Origin: Lathyrus oleraceus
Taxonomy: Eukaryota; Streptophyta; Magnoliopsida; Fabales; Fabaceae
Direction: 5' to 3'
DNA: 64,000 nucleotides
Assembly (NCBI RefSeq): GCF_024323335.1
Contig: NC_066584.1
Span: 430,318,319 to 430,382,318 of the forward strand
Numbering within the stretch: position 1 is the first letter of the stretch; each line of letters begins with the position of its first letter. Both the position numbers and the translations under genes were made by a program. The notes beneath the pieces are model-generated. The model was given only the letters and a program-made list of their open reading frames with translations. It did no database searches and was not told where the DNA came from. Of the stretch, positions 12,735 to 23,835 are shown one piece after another.

Positions 12735-13137
12735 TGTCACTCACCAATAGTATTTTCTGTTTGATGGGATGAGAGATGTAGGTTCTTCTTATATAGAAAA
12801 AACCCCAGCGTGTATATATAATGTGATAAGCACAAATGGAAAATAATATTTAAACATGTTTGTAATTCTATTAAAGTCAAATTTTTCAATAAGTTAAAGA
12901 TTGTGATTAAAAAAAGTCAATTTATTATAATCACCCTTGATTTTTTGACTTTTTTAATCACAATATTTAATTTATTGAAAAATTTAACTTTAATAGAACA
13001 ACAAACATGTTTAAATATTATATTCCATTTTCCATTTGTGCTTATCACATTATATAAGAACATTGAAGTTTTTTTCTATATAAGAAGAACCTACATCTCT
13101 CAACCCATCAAACAAAAAATACTATTGGTGAGTGACA

Positions 13138-13317
13138 ATGACGAACTTCCTCGAAGACGACAATGTCAGCTTCTCTTCTTCTTCACCAACACATGCTCAA
13201 GAGCCTCGAGATTTTACTATATATGGTAGATTTCCGTCTAAACACAGAAGAATAAAGACTTGTGCTTGTGGATATAGAAGCATCACAAATTGCATTCCCC
13301 TGAACTTAGAAGAATAA
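13138..13317 (+). pseudogene. Plus-arm ORF, frameshifted (59 aa)
   Basis: One C is missing in the ATTCCCCCTGAAC stretch, so the frame leaves SITNCIP as LNLEE and stops. The same lesion is in the next unit. Confidence 0.36.
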
Positions 13318-13835
13318 GGACTCGTGCTTATGGAAACAAAAGCATCACAAATTGCAGCCCAACCCCCAGAAGAATAAGTAATTAGAATGTGGTTGATGAT
13401 GACAGAATTACTTCTGCCAGTGAAAAGGGATTTTTTTACTTCATTTTAATAATGTTTATCTATTTTTGAAAGATATTATTTTGATTAACAGTGTGGCGTA
13501 ACTAATTGATATAACTAATTGATATGAATGTTGATACCTTAGAAATGCGTAACTAATTGATATGAATGTTGATACCTTAGAAATGAAGTATGAACGTTGA
13601 TACCTTAGAAATGAAGCTAGTTTAACAAGTATCAAGATCAATCAGTTTTATTGTGCTTTTTTATAGTTTTGTTAAAGTGGCTTCATTTCTAGGGTATCAA
13701 CATTCATCTCAATTAGTTACGTGACTTTGTTAATCAAAAGAATAGCTTTCAGAAACAGATAAACATTATTGAAATGAAGTAAAAAAAATAACCTTTTTCA
13801 TCGGCAGAAGTAGTTCTGTCATCATCAACCACATT

Positions 13836-14084
13836 CTAATTACTTATTCTTCGGGGGGCTGGGCTGCAATTTGTGATGCTTCTGTTTCCATAAGCACGCG
13901 TTCTTATTCTTCTGAGTTCAGACGGAAAGCAATTTGTGATGCTTGTGTTTCTATAAGAACGAGTCCTTATTCTTCTGAGTTCAGACTGAAATCTACCATA
14001 TACAGTAAAATCTCGAGGATCTTGAGCATGTGTTAGTGAAGAAGAAGAGGAGCTGACATTGTCGTCTTCGAGGAAGTTCGTCAT
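13836..14084 (-). CDS. Minus-arm ORF, 82 aa short form
   Basis: Identical protein to the copies 1,350 bp to either side. Confidence 0.36.
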   Translation of the reverse strand: MTNFLEDDNVSSSSSSLTHAQDPRDFTVYGRFQSELRRIRTRSYRNTSITNCFPSELRRIRTRAYGNRSITNCSPAPRRISN

Positions 14085-14487
14085 TGTCACTCACCAATAG
14101 TATTTTCTGTTTGATGGGATGAGAGATGTAGGTTCTTCTTATATAGAAAAAACCCCAGCGTGTATATATAATGTGATAAGCACAAATGGAAAATAATATT
14201 TAAACATGTTTGTAATTCTATTAAAGTCAAATTTTTCAATAAGTTAAAGATTGTGATTAAAAAAAGTCAATTTATTATAATCACCCTTGATTTTTTGACT
14301 TTTTTAATCACAATATTTAATTTATTGAAAAATTTAACTTTAATAGAACAACAAACATGTTTAAATATTATATTCCATTTTCCATTTGTGCTTATCACAT
14401 TATATAAGAACATTGAAGTTTTTTTCTATATAAGAAGAACCTACATCTCTCAACCCATCAAACAAAAAATACTATTGGTGAGTGACA

Positions 14488-14667
14488 ATGACGAACTTCC
14501 TCGAAGACGACAATGTCAGCTTCTCTTCTTCTTCACCAACACATGCTCAAGAGCCTCGAGATTTTACTATATATGGTAGATTTCCGTCTAAACACAGAAG
14601 AATAAAGACTTGTGCTTGTGGATATAGAAGCATCACAAATTGCATTCCCCTGAACTTAGAAGAATAA
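14488..14667 (+). pseudogene. Plus-arm ORF, frameshifted (59 aa)
   Basis: Same single-base deletion and protein as at 13138. Confidence 0.36.
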
Positions 14668-15185
14668 GGACTCGTGCTTATGGAAACAAAAGCATCACAA
14701 ATTGCAGCCCAACCCCCAGAAGAATAAGTAATTAGAATGTGGTTGATGATGACAGAATTACTTCTGCCAGTGAAAAGGGATTTTTTTACTTCATTTTAAT
14801 AATGTTTATCTATTTTTGAAAGATATTATTTTGATTAACAGTGTGGCGTAACTATTTGATATAACTAATTGATATGAATGTTGATACCTTAGAAATGCGT
14901 AACTAATTGATATGAATGTTGATACCTTAGAAATGAAGTATGAACGTTGATACCTTAGAAATGAAGCTAGTTTAACAAGTATCAAGATCAATCAGTTTTA
15001 TTGTGCTTTTTTATAGTTTTGTTAAAGTGGCTTCATTTCTAGGGTATCAACATTCATCTCAATTAGTTACGTGACTTTGTTAATCAAAAGAATAGCTTTC
15101 AGAAACAGATAAACATTATTGAAATGAAGTAAAAAAAATAACCTTTTTCATCGGCAGAAGTAGTTCTGTCATCATCAACCACATT

Positions 15186-15434
15186 CTAATTACTTATTCT
15201 TCGGGGGGCTGGGCTGCAATTTGTGATGCTTCTGTTTCCATAAGCACGCGTTCTTATTCTTCTGAGTTCAGACGGAAAGCAATTTGTGATGCTTGTGTTT
15301 CTATAAGAACGAGTCCTTATTCTTCTGAGTTCAGACTGAAATCTACCATATACAGTAAAATCTCGAGGATCTTGAGCATGTGTTAGTGAAGAAGAAGAGG
15401 AGCTGACATTGTCGTCTTCGAGGAAGTTCGTCAT
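15186..15434 (-). CDS. Minus-arm ORF, 82 aa short form
   Basis: Third copy of the nearly identical series; sequence of the unit departs from the series only beyond about 15720. Confidence 0.36.
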   Translation of the reverse strand: MTNFLEDDNVSSSSSSLTHAQDPRDFTVYGRFQSELRRIRTRSYRNTSITNCFPSELRRIRTRAYGNRSITNCSPAPRRISN

Positions 15435-15837
15435 TGTCACTCACCAATAGTATTTTCTGTTTGATGGGATGAGAGATGTAGGTTCTTCTTATATAGAAAA
15501 AACCCCAGCGTGTATATATAATGTGATAAGCACAAATGGAAAATAATATTTAAACATGTTTGTAATTCTATTAAAGTCAAATTTTTCAATAAGTTAAAGA
15601 TTGTGATTAAAAAAAGTCAATTTATTATAATCACCCTTGATTTTTTGACTTTTTTAATCACAATATTTAATTTATTGAAAAATTTAACTTTAATAGAACA
15701 ACAAACATGTTTAAATATTATATTTCATTTTCCATTTGTGCTTATCACATTATATAAGAACGTTGAAGTTTTTTTCTATATAAGAAGAACCTACATCTCT
15801 CAACCCATCAAACAAAAAATACTATTGGTGAGTGACA

Positions 15838-15951
15838 ATGAGGAACTACCTCGAAGATGACAATGTCAGCTCCTCTTCTTCTTCACCAACACATGCTCAA
15901 GAGCCTCGAGATTTTACTGTATATGGTAGATTTCCGTCTAAACACAGATAA
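15838..15951 (+). pseudogene. Plus-arm ORF, truncated at 37 aa
   Basis: Starts MRNYLEDDN and stops at TAA (15949-15951) at the first RRI repeat, where other copies have AGA. Confidence 0.36.
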
Positions 15952-16475
15952 ATAAAGACTTGTGCTTGTGGATATAGAAGCATCACAAATTGCATTCCCC
16001 CTGAACTTAGAAGAATAAGGACTCGTGCTTATGGAAACAAAATCATCACAAATTGCAACCCAAGCCCCAGAAGAATAAGTAATTGGAATGTGGTTGATGA
16101 TGATAGAATTACTTCTGCCAATGAAAAGGTATTTTTTTACTTCATTTTAATAATGTTTATCTGTTTTTGAAAGATATTATTTTGATTAACAGTGTGGCGT
16201 AACTAATTGATATGAATGTTGATACCTTAGAAATGCGTAACTAATTGATATGAATATTGATACCTTAGAAATGCGTAACTAATTGATATGAATGTTGATA
16301 CCTTAGAAATGAAGTATGAACGTTGATACCTTAGAAATGAAGCCAGTTTAACAAGTATCAAGATCAATCAATTTTATGGTGCTTTTTTTATAGTTTTGTT
16401 AAAGTGGCTTCATTTCTAAGCTATCAACATTCATATCAATTAGTTAAGCGACACTATTAATTAAAAGAATAGCTT

Positions 16476-16811
16476 TCAGAAACAGATAAACATTATTGAA
16501 ATGAAGTAAAAAAGATAACCTTTTTCATCGGCAGAAGTAGTTCTGTCATCATCAACCACATTCCAATTACTTATTCTTCGGGGGGCTGGGCTGCAATTTG
16601 TGAAGCTTCTGTTTCCATCAGCACGCATACTTATTCTTCTGAGTTCAAACCGAAAGCAATTTGTGATGCTTCTGTTTTTATAAGAACGAGTCCTTATTCT
16701 TCTGAGTTCATACTGAAATCTACCATATACAGTAAAATCTCGAGGCGCTTGAGCATGTGTTGGTGAAGAAGAAGAGGAGCTGACATTGTCGTCTTCGAGG
16801 AATTTCATCAT
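16476..16811 (-). CDS. Minus-arm ORF, 111 aa
   Basis: Long form with THAQAPRDF and a diverged second repeat (RRISMRADGNRSFTNC). Ends in LFYFISIMFICF. Confidence 0.37.
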   Translation of the reverse strand: MMKFLEDDNVSSSSSSPTHAQAPRDFTVYGRFQYELRRIRTRSYKNRSITNCFRFELRRISMRADGNRSFTNCSPAPRRISNWNVVDDDRTTSADEKGYLFYFISIMFICF

Positions 16812-17214
16812 TGTCACTCACCAATAGTATTGTTTGTTTGATGCGCTGAGAGATGTAGGTTCTTCTTATATAGAAAAAAACCTCAACGTGTGTATATAAT
16901 GTGATAAGCACAAATTGAAAATAATATTTAAACACGTTTGTAATTCTATTAAAGTCAAATTTTTCTATAAGTTAAAGATTGTGATTAAAAAAAGTCAATT
17001 TATTATAATCACCCTTGATTTTTTTGACTTTTTTAATCACAATATTTAATTTATTGAAAAATTTAACTTTAATAGAACAACAAACATGTTTAAATATTAT
17101 ATTCTATTTTCCATTTATGCTTATCACATTATATAAGAACGTTGAAGTTTTTTTCTATATAAGAAGAACCTACATCTCTCAACCCATAAAAAAAATACTA
17201 TTTGGTGAGTGACA

Positions 17215-17547
17215 ATGACGAACTTCCTCGAAGATGACAATGTCAGCTCCTTTTCTTCTTCACCAACACATGCTCAAGAGCCTCGAGATTTTACTGTATA
17301 TGGTAGATTTATGTCTAAACACAGAAGAATAAAGACTTGTGCTTGTGGATATAGAAGCATCACAAATTGCATTCCCCCTGAACTTAGAAGAATAAGGACT
17401 CGTGCTTATGGAAACAAAAGCATCACAAATTGCAGCCCAACTTCCAGAAGAATAAGTAATTGGAATGTGGTTGATGATGACAGAATTACTTCTGCCAATG
17501 AAAAGGGATTTTTTTACTTCACTTTAATAATGTTTATCTGTTTTTGA
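17215..17547 (+). CDS. Plus-arm ORF, 110 aa
   Basis: Full-length form with SSFSSSP and FMSKHRR. Confidence 0.38.
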   Translation: MTNFLEDDNVSSFSSSPTHAQEPRDFTVYGRFMSKHRRIKTCACGYRSITNCIPPELRRIRTRAYGNKSITNCSPTSRRISNWNVVDDDRITSANEKGFFYFTLIMFICF

Positions 17548-17914
17548 AAGATATTATTTTGATTAACAGTGTGACGTAACTAATTTATATAACTAATTGA
17601 TATGAATGTTGATACCTTAGAAATGCGTAACTAATTGAAATGAATGTTGATACCTTAGAAATAAAGTATGAACGTTGATACCTTAGAAATGAAGCCAATT
17701 TAACAAGTATCAAGATCAATCAGTTTTATTGTGCTTTTTTTATAGTTTTGTTAAAGTGGCTTCATTTCTAGGGTATCAACATTCATATCAATTAGTTACG
17801 CGACACTGTTAATCAAAAGAATAGCTTTCAGAAACAGATAAACATTATTGAAATGAAGTAAAAAAAATAACCTTTTTCATCGGCAGAAGTAGTTCTGTCA
17901 TCATCAACCACATT

Positions 17915-18163
17915 CTAATTACTTATTCTTCGGGGGGCAGGGCTGCAATTTGTGATGCTTCTGTTTCCATAAGCACGCGTTCTTATTCTTCTGAGTTCAG
18001 ATGGAAAGCAATTTGTGATGCTTGTGTTTCTATAAGAACGAGTCCTTATTCTTCTGAGTTCAGACTGAAATCTACCATATACAGTAAAATCTCGAGGATC
18101 TTGAGCATGTGTTAGTGAAGAAGAAGAGGAGTTGACATTGTCGTCTTCGAGGAAGTTCGTCAT
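17915..18163 (-). CDS. Minus-arm ORF, 82 aa short form
   Basis: LTHAQDP subtype with DDNVNSSSSS; ends after RRISN. Confidence 0.36.
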   Translation of the reverse strand: MTNFLEDDNVNSSSSSLTHAQDPRDFTVYGRFQSELRRIRTRSYRNTSITNCFPSELRRIRTRAYGNRSITNCSPAPRRISN

Positions 18164-18566
18164 TGTCACTCACCAATAGTATTTTTTGTTTGATGGGATG
18201 AGAGATGTAGGTTCTTCTTATATAGAAAAAAGACCCCAGCGTGTGTATATAATGTGATAAGCACAAATGGAAAATAATATTTAAACATGTTTGTAATTCT
18301 ATTAAAGTCAAATTTTTCAATAAGTTAAAGATTGTGATTAAAAAAAGTCAATTTATTATAATCACCCTTGATTTTTTGACTTTTTTAATCATAATATTTA
18401 ATTTATTGAAAAATTTAACTTTAATAGAACACCAAACATGTTTAAATATTATATTCCATTTTCCATTTGTGCTTATCACATTATATAAGAACGTTGAAGT
18501 TTTTTTCTATATAAGAAGAACCTACATCTCTCAACCCATCAAAAAAAATACTATTGGTGAGTGACA

Positions 18567-18899
18567 ATGACGAACTTCCTCGAAGATGACAATGTCAGTT
18601 CCTCTTCTTCTTCACCAACACATGCTCAAGAGTCTCGAGATTTTACTGTATATGGTAGATTTCCATCTAAACACAGAAGAATAAAGACTTGTGCTTGTGG
18701 ATATAGAAGCATCACAAATTGCATTCCCCCTGAACTTGGAAGAATAAGGACTCGTGCTTATGGAAACAAAAGCATCACAAATTGCAGCCCAACCCCCAGA
18801 AGAATAAGTAATTGGAATGTGGTTGATGATGACAGAATTACTTCTGCCAATGAAAAGGGATTTTTTTACTTCATTTTAATAATGTTTATCTGTTTTTGA
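18567..18899 (+). CDS. Plus-arm ORF, 110 aa
   Basis: Full-length form with THAQESRDF and PELGRIRTR. The CACTA element is inserted about 145 bp past its stop. Confidence 0.38.
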   Translation: MTNFLEDDNVSSSSSSPTHAQESRDFTVYGRFPSKHRRIKTCACGYRSITNCIPPELGRIRTRAYGNKSITNCSPTPRRISNWNVVDDDRITSANEKGFFYFILIMFICF

Positions 18900-19043
18900 A
18901 AGATATTATTTTGATTAACAGTGTGGCAAAACTAATTGATGTAACTAATTGATATGAATGTTGATACCTTAGAAATGCGTAACTAATTGATATGAATGTT
19001 GATACCTTAGAAATGAAGTATGAACGTTGATACCTTAGAAATG

Positions 19044-19046
19044 AAG
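19044..19046. repeat. Target-site duplication of CACTA element, left (AAG)
   Basis: AAG before CACTACGCC and again at 24188-24190. A 3-bp duplication is the rule for CACTA transposons, and the unbroken satellite has a single AAG here. Confidence 0.88.
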
Positions 19047-19058
19047 CACTACGCCAAA

Positions 19059-19435
19059 AACTGGAATAGACAGCGCACCTTAGAGGGCGCTTTTGTACAA
19101 AAACGCACTCTAAAGTTAAGCGAAAAAATAAGGAGCGAACAACTGGAATAGACAGCGCACTTTAGAGGGCGCTTTTGTAATAAAGCGCCCTCTAAGGTGA
19201 AGCGAAAAAATAAGGAGGAGATAGAGGGACAACAATACAGGGCGCTTTTTAGAAAGCGCCCTCTAAGGTTACCCTTAGAGGGCGCTTTAAAAAAGCGCTC
19301 TATAAGTCCATGTGCATTTCTAGTTTATAAAGCGCTTTTGGAAAGCCTTAGAGAGCGCTTTCATAAGCGCCCTCTTAGGCCCCCTTTAGAGGGCGCTTTT
19401 TTCCACAAGCGCCCTCTAAGGTCCCCTTTAGTAAA
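19059..19435. repeat. CACTA left subterminal repeats
   Basis: Many copies in both orientations of a 12-15 bp motif of the form TTAGAGGGCGCTTTT, often as facing pairs that make short hairpins (for example around 19237-19265 and 19387-19421). In En/Spm such subterminal repeats bind the element-coded DNA-binding protein. GC-rich compared with all surrounding DNA. Confidence 0.88.
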
Positions 19436-20093
19436 CATTAAAATTATAACATACTGCGCGTTTTGTTATTTCACTCTCTGTTATTTTCGTTCTTTTTCAC
19501 GTTAGGGTTCTCACTGCTACGATTTTCGCTACTTCTAAGGCGTTCTCCTTCCACCTCTGTTAGATCTACGACGTTTCCTCCTTCTATTAATTCGTTGTTA
19601 GCTGTTCGATTTTGACACCATAGGTATTTTTCTAATCTTCATATTACTTGGTTTCTCTTCTGATGTTCGCTATTGTTCATTTTTGGTTTCATTTTTCTTG
19701 GTTCATACATTTATTGAGTCTTCTCAACAATAATTATTGTGTTGCAATGCTAGCAATGGAGACTAGGCATTATGGGTTAAATTTCACCAACTGTTCCATT
19801 TGTTTCTCGATGTAGAAAAAGGAGGCAGCAATATCTAAAACACCTTCTACCAATCAAAGGTACACTATGCAGCTTATGAGTGTATTTATTCTAGCATACA
19901 TAGCGTAGCTAGTAACTTAAGAAGTTTAGGTATGGATGTTATTTGATAGAGTAAATTAGAGTCGACTATTCTTCTGTTAGCTTTCAGTTAGACCATTATA
20001 CAATTCTACATATATATTTTCTATTCAATGTTTATCTTTTGTAAAAACTATATGATGATATATAACTATGCTACAAATTAGTGCATACTAGTA
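19436..20093 (+). promoter_or_regulatory. CACTA 5' region: promoter, leader and likely intron
   Basis: No open frame of note. Several splice-like sites are present: donor-like AG/GTATTT near 19621 and AAG/GTACAC near 19859, and acceptor-like TAG just before the transposase ATG. This suggests an untranslated leader with one or more introns. Exact start and splice sites cannot be set from sequence alone. Confidence 0.4.
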
Positions 20094-22304
20094 ATGGATA
20101 ATACATGGATGTCTTCCAATCGATTGTCGAGAGAGTACGAGAATGGGGTATCAGAATTCGTTAAGTTTGCCGTTGCGCACGCCGAAGACCCCAGTAGAAT
20201 GATATGTCCTTGCTTGGGTTGTTGTTATGGGAAACGGGTTGACGCAGTTCAGTTGACATCGCATCTAATGAGGCATGGAATTGATCGAAGTTATACATGT
20301 TGGAATTTGCATGGTGAGAAAAGTAACGAGACTGTTGAACCGGGGGATAGTACGACCTATGCCTCAAACTATAGTGGCGCAGATACATACGATTGTGATC
20401 GAGTTGAAGAGATTGCAGAAGCACTTGAAGAAGATCTTAAGGATTGTCCCGAAATGTTTGAGAGGTTGGTAAGTGATGCAGAGAAACCTTTGTATGATGG
20501 TTGCACTAAATTCACAAGATTGTCTGCGGTATTAAAGTTGTACAACTTAAAGGCGGGCAATGGATGGTCGGATAAAAGTTTCACAGAGTTATTAGCCCTT
20601 TTGAAAGATATGCTTCCTGAGGATAATGTTCTTCCCAATCGAACATATGAGACCAAAAAGATGTTGTGCTCTATTGGCATGAGCTATGATAAGATACATG
20701 CATGTCCAAACGATTGCGTTTTGTTTCGAAATGAGTATGCATCGTTAAATGAGTGTCCTAAATGCGGTGTCTCGCGATATAAGAACAAGTTGTCTCCAGC
20801 AAAAGTCTTGTGGTATTTTCCTGTTATTCTGAGATTTAGACGCATGTTTCGTAGTGAAACCGATTCAAGACACTTGACCTGGCATGCAGATGAAAGAATT
20901 ATAGATGGAAAGTATCGACATCCGGCAGATTCACCACAGTGGTTGAAAATTGATAATGATTATCCTGAATTTGGAGAAGAATCAAGAAACCTTCGCTTGG
21001 CATTATCTACTGATGGAATGAACCCACACGGTATCCAGAGTATCTCACACAGTACATGGCCTGTGATTATTATGATTTATAACCTACCTCCATGGCTATG
21101 TATGAAGCGTAAGTACATGATGTTGTCTATGTTGATTTCTGGACCTAAACAACCAGGGAATGACATAGACGTGTACTTGAAGCCCTTAATCGAAGATTTA
21201 AAGATTTTGTGGGAGACCGGTGTGGAGGTTTATGATGGATATAGGAAAGAAAGTTTCAACTTGAGGGCGATGTTGTTTGGCACAATTAATGATTTTCCAG
21301 CATACGGAAATCTATCAGGGTATAGCATAAAAGGTCAATGTGCGTGTCCTATTTGTGAAGATAAAACAGATTGGAAGCTCTTGGAGTTTGGTCAGAAGAA
21401 TGTCTTTCTCGGTCATCGGAGATTCTTAAATTCAAATCATCACTACCGTGGATGGAGAAAGGCGTTCAATGGAGAGACAAAACAAGGCAGAGCTCCACCT
21501 ATATTAACGGGTGATCAAATTTTTGAAAAGGTGAAAGATTTGGATACTCAGTTTGGCAAGCCTTTTGCCCACACACTTGTCAAAAGTGGGTGGAAGAAGA
21601 GGTCAGTTTTTTTTGAATTGCCGTATTGGAAGTCCTTGTATGTGAGACATTTTCTTGATGTTATGCATATTGAAAAAAATGTATTTGAAAGTGTTATTGG
21701 CACGTTACTCAACATACAAGGAAAGTCTAAGGATGGCCTTAAGGCAAGAAAGGACTTGATAGCGATGGGAATAAGAACTGAATTAGGACCCTTGAAGAAA
21801 GGAAAACGAACATATCTACCGCCTGCTGCTTATACTCTATCTAGAAAGGAGAAAAAAACATTGTGTAAGTTTCTAAGTGAAGTTAAAGTTCCAGAAGGGT
21901 ACTCTTCAGATATTAGAAGACTTGTGTCTATGAAAGACCTCAAGTTAAAGAGTTTAAAGACCCATGATTGCCATGTTATAATGGAACATTTTCTCCCAAT
22001 AGGTATACGTTCTATTCTTCCAGAAAAAGTAAGAAGCTCTATAACTAAGTTGTGTTCTTTCTTCAAGTCAATTTGCAGTAAGGTGATCGATCCTGCGATC
22101 TTACCAGTGTTGCAAAAAGAAATCGTTATTACTTTGTGTGAGCTTGAAATGTTTTTTCCTCCATCTTTTTTTGACATAATGGTACATCTAGTTGTTCATC
22201 TTGTGAAAGAGACACAATTGTGTGGACCAGCTTATATGAGATGGATGTACCCTGTTGAACGTTATATGAAAATATTAAAAGGGTACGTGAAGAACCGAAG
22301 TTGA
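20094..22304 (+). CDS. CACTA transposase, TNP2 type, N-terminal 736 aa
   Basis: Cut-and-paste transposase of the CACTA superfamily. Residues 1-75 match the plant transposase-associated domain, with CPCLGCC at about 38-44, a basic patch and HLMRHG. A cysteine cluster (C204, C208, C221, C224) precedes the Transposase_21/TNP2 core. That core has STDGMNPHG with D307, NDFPAYGNLSG with D400 and LDVMHIEKN with D522; these acidic residues are my candidates for the active site. CPIC at 418-421 is the usual CPxC motif. HDCHVIMEHFLP at 624-635 starts the DUF4218 region, which ends at YMKILKGYVKNRS. The ATG is the first in frame after a stop-rich leader. The TGA at 22302-22304 ends it, although homologs continue with PEGC, and the same frame continues downstream to 23318, so this is a broken full-length transposase. 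Confidence 0.92.
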   Translation: MDNTWMSSNRLSREYENGVSEFVKFAVAHAEDPSRMICPCLGCCYGKRVDAVQLTSHLMRHGIDRSYTCWNLHGEKSNETVEPGDSTTYASNYSGADTYDCDRVEEIAEALEEDLKDCPEMFERLVSDAEKPLYDGCTKFTRLSAVLKLYNLKAGNGWSDKSFTELLALLKDMLPEDNVLPNRTYETKKMLCSIGMSYDKIHACPNDCVLFRNEYASLNECPKCGVSRYKNKLSPAKVLWYFPVILRFRRMFRSETDSRHLTWHADERIIDGKYRHPADSPQWLKIDNDYPEFGEESRNLRLALSTDGMNPHGIQSISHSTWPVIIMIYNLPPWLCMKRKYMMLSMLISGPKQPGNDIDVYLKPLIEDLKILWETGVEVYDGYRKESFNLRAMLFGTINDFPAYGNLSGYSIKGQCACPICEDKTDWKLLEFGQKNVFLGHRRFLNSNHHYRGWRKAFNGETKQGRAPPILTGDQIFEKVKDLDTQFGKPFAHTLVKSGWKKRSVFFELPYWKSLYVRHFLDVMHIEKNVFESVIGTLLNIQGKSKDGLKARKDLIAMGIRTELGPLKKGKRTYLPPAAYTLSRKEKKTLCKFLSEVKVPEGYSSDIRRLVSMKDLKLKSLKTHDCHVIMEHFLPIGIRSILPEKVRSSITKLCSFFKSICSKVIDPAILPVLQKEIVITLCELEMFFPPSFFDIMVHLVVHLVKETQLCGPAYMRWMYPVERYMKILKGYVKNRS

Positions 22305-23318
22305 CCAGAAGGTTGTATGGTTGAAAGATACATTGTTGAAGAAGCGATTGAGTTTTGTACTGAATATTTGTCTAATGTTCAGTCAATCGGACTCCCCAAG
22401 TCTCAGCTTGTCGAAAAGAAAGAAGGAAAAAATCTAATTGGAAATAAAATCGTGGCAGTATCAAGGGTCGAACGGGATCAAGTGCATTTGTATGTTCTGC
22501 ACAATGAGAATGAGGTTGAGCCGTATGTTGAAATTCACAAGGATGTTCTCCGAGGTTTAAATCCCAATAGAAATGAAACTTGGATAGTACGAGAGCACAA
22601 TCGATGTTTTATACCTTGGTTTAAGGATCATATTTATTCAAAGTATTTTTCAGATCCCGCTTCAATAACAGAAAGGTTGAGATGCTTAGCATATGGTCCA
22701 AGTTTCCATGTTTTTTCTTATAGCGCATACGCGATTAATGGATACACATTTTATACCAAAGAACAAGATGATAAAAGTACTATGCAGAATAGTGGTGTCA
22801 CCGTGGTAGCTGAAGCAATGCACATATCAAGTGTGAAGGACTTAAACCCCAAATTTGCAAATCTGTCGTATTTTGGTGTTATCGAGCGCATTTGGGTGTT
22901 TGATTATGAGAAGTTTCAGATTCCTATATTTGGTTGCAAGTGGGTTGAAAATAATAACGGCATTCAAATGGATAAGTCAGGATTTTTGCAAGTGGATCTT
23001 AATAGGGTGGGATACAAAGATGAGTCTTTTATTCTAGCCTCTCAAGCTAGACAAGTGTTCTATGTCAATGATCCGAAAAGTACGAAATGGTCTATAGTTC
23101 TTTTTTCCAACAAAGTAATTGATGAAAACACTGGAGATCAAGGTGATATTGATGTTGAGATTGAATCGTTTACCAGAAATGATCAAGATGAGAATATTAT
23201 ATCAAATGATTCATATATTAGAAATGATCATAATGAGGGTATTTGGATCAATCCAACCGTCCGTGTTGTTAAGAGACATGTAGAACATATTCCAACCAAG
23301 AAAAGAAAGAGAACTTAG
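22305..23318 (+). pseudogene. CACTA transposase C-terminal part after in-frame TGA
   Basis: Continues in the same frame as the upstream 736 codons from CCA at 22305 (first ATG at 22317) and runs 338 codons. It has PEGC...ERYIVEEAIEFCTEYL, the conserved junction found in CACTA transposases. A DUF4216-like region then covers about residues 175-250 counted from the ATG (YFGVIERIWVFDY, FGCKWV, FILASQARQVFYV), and a basic tail KKRKR could serve as a nuclear signal. Only one base separates the two parts from one 1,074-codon frame, so the defect is recent or tolerated. Independent translation from 22317 is unlikely but cannot be ruled out. Confidence 0.88.
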
Positions 23319-23365
23319 TGATAAAGGTAGAGGTCAAATGATTTTAATTGTTTTCTTTATTACAG

Positions 23366-23599
23366 GTAAAATGGCTTTTATTACAGCAAATCGAGTCAGT
23401 TGCATCAAAAAAAAAGGTATAAACACAATTATATGATATTTATGCATAGAAAATGTTAATTATTGATCTTATACTTCACCTAACTAATTTTATGATATTT
23501 TAGGTTCATGCTATTGATATTGAACAAAAAGAGGTTGTTGCTAAGAAGACTGCGGCTAGCAAAAAAAACATACATCTCAGAGATGCTTTTGCTACTTAG
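23366..23599 (+). other. Candidate terminal exons of the CACTA transcript
   Basis: After the transposase stop there is TTTATTACAG/GTAAAATGG (acceptor at 23365), a 51-nt stretch to AAAG/GTAT at 23416, then an AT-rich gap ending TATTTTAG at 23503. A 96-nt open stretch follows to TAG at 23597-23599. The two pieces join in one frame and give a short lysine-rich tail. They look like 3' exons, but the upstream donor that would join them to the transposase is not clear because a stop lies first. Confidence 0.3.
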
Positions 23600-23835
23600 T
23601 TTTATTTCTTTTTAAGTTATGAATTGGTTGTATATTTAGAATCTTTAGAAGTTAAACGATTATATATCAGTGGATTGTTGTATATGTATGGATTGTTGTA
23701 TATAAGGCTTGTTGAATGCAATGTGTGAAAAAGGGCTTCAAATTATACAGTTTTAGGTGTACTGCTTCAATATACAGGTTGTCTAAAATAAATAAATAAA
23801 TATAGCGCTTTTTAAAAAAAAAATTAAATAACCAC

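Larger units (their letters stand above)
9634..19046. repeat. Palindromic 1.35-kb satellite array, segment 2
   Basis: Array continues in phase after the solo LTR: removing the LTR and one CTAGG copy gives a 1,353 bp spacing across the insertion. Landmark copies are at 9709, 11062, 12414, 13764, 15114, 16491 and 17843, so spacings are 1353, 1352, 1350, 1350, 1377 and 1352 bp. The 1377 bp unit has an extra copy of the short minisatellite near 16200-16330. The units starting at 12414 and 13764 are nearly identical. Confidence 0.95.

Noticed and set aside
19197..19505. 102-codon frame in the CACTA left end
   Set aside because: Composed of the subterminal GCGCCCTCTAA repeats; no promoter or homology.
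20161..20680. Minus-strand frames inside the CACTA transposase
   Set aside because: Shadows of the strongly supported plus-strand coding sequence.
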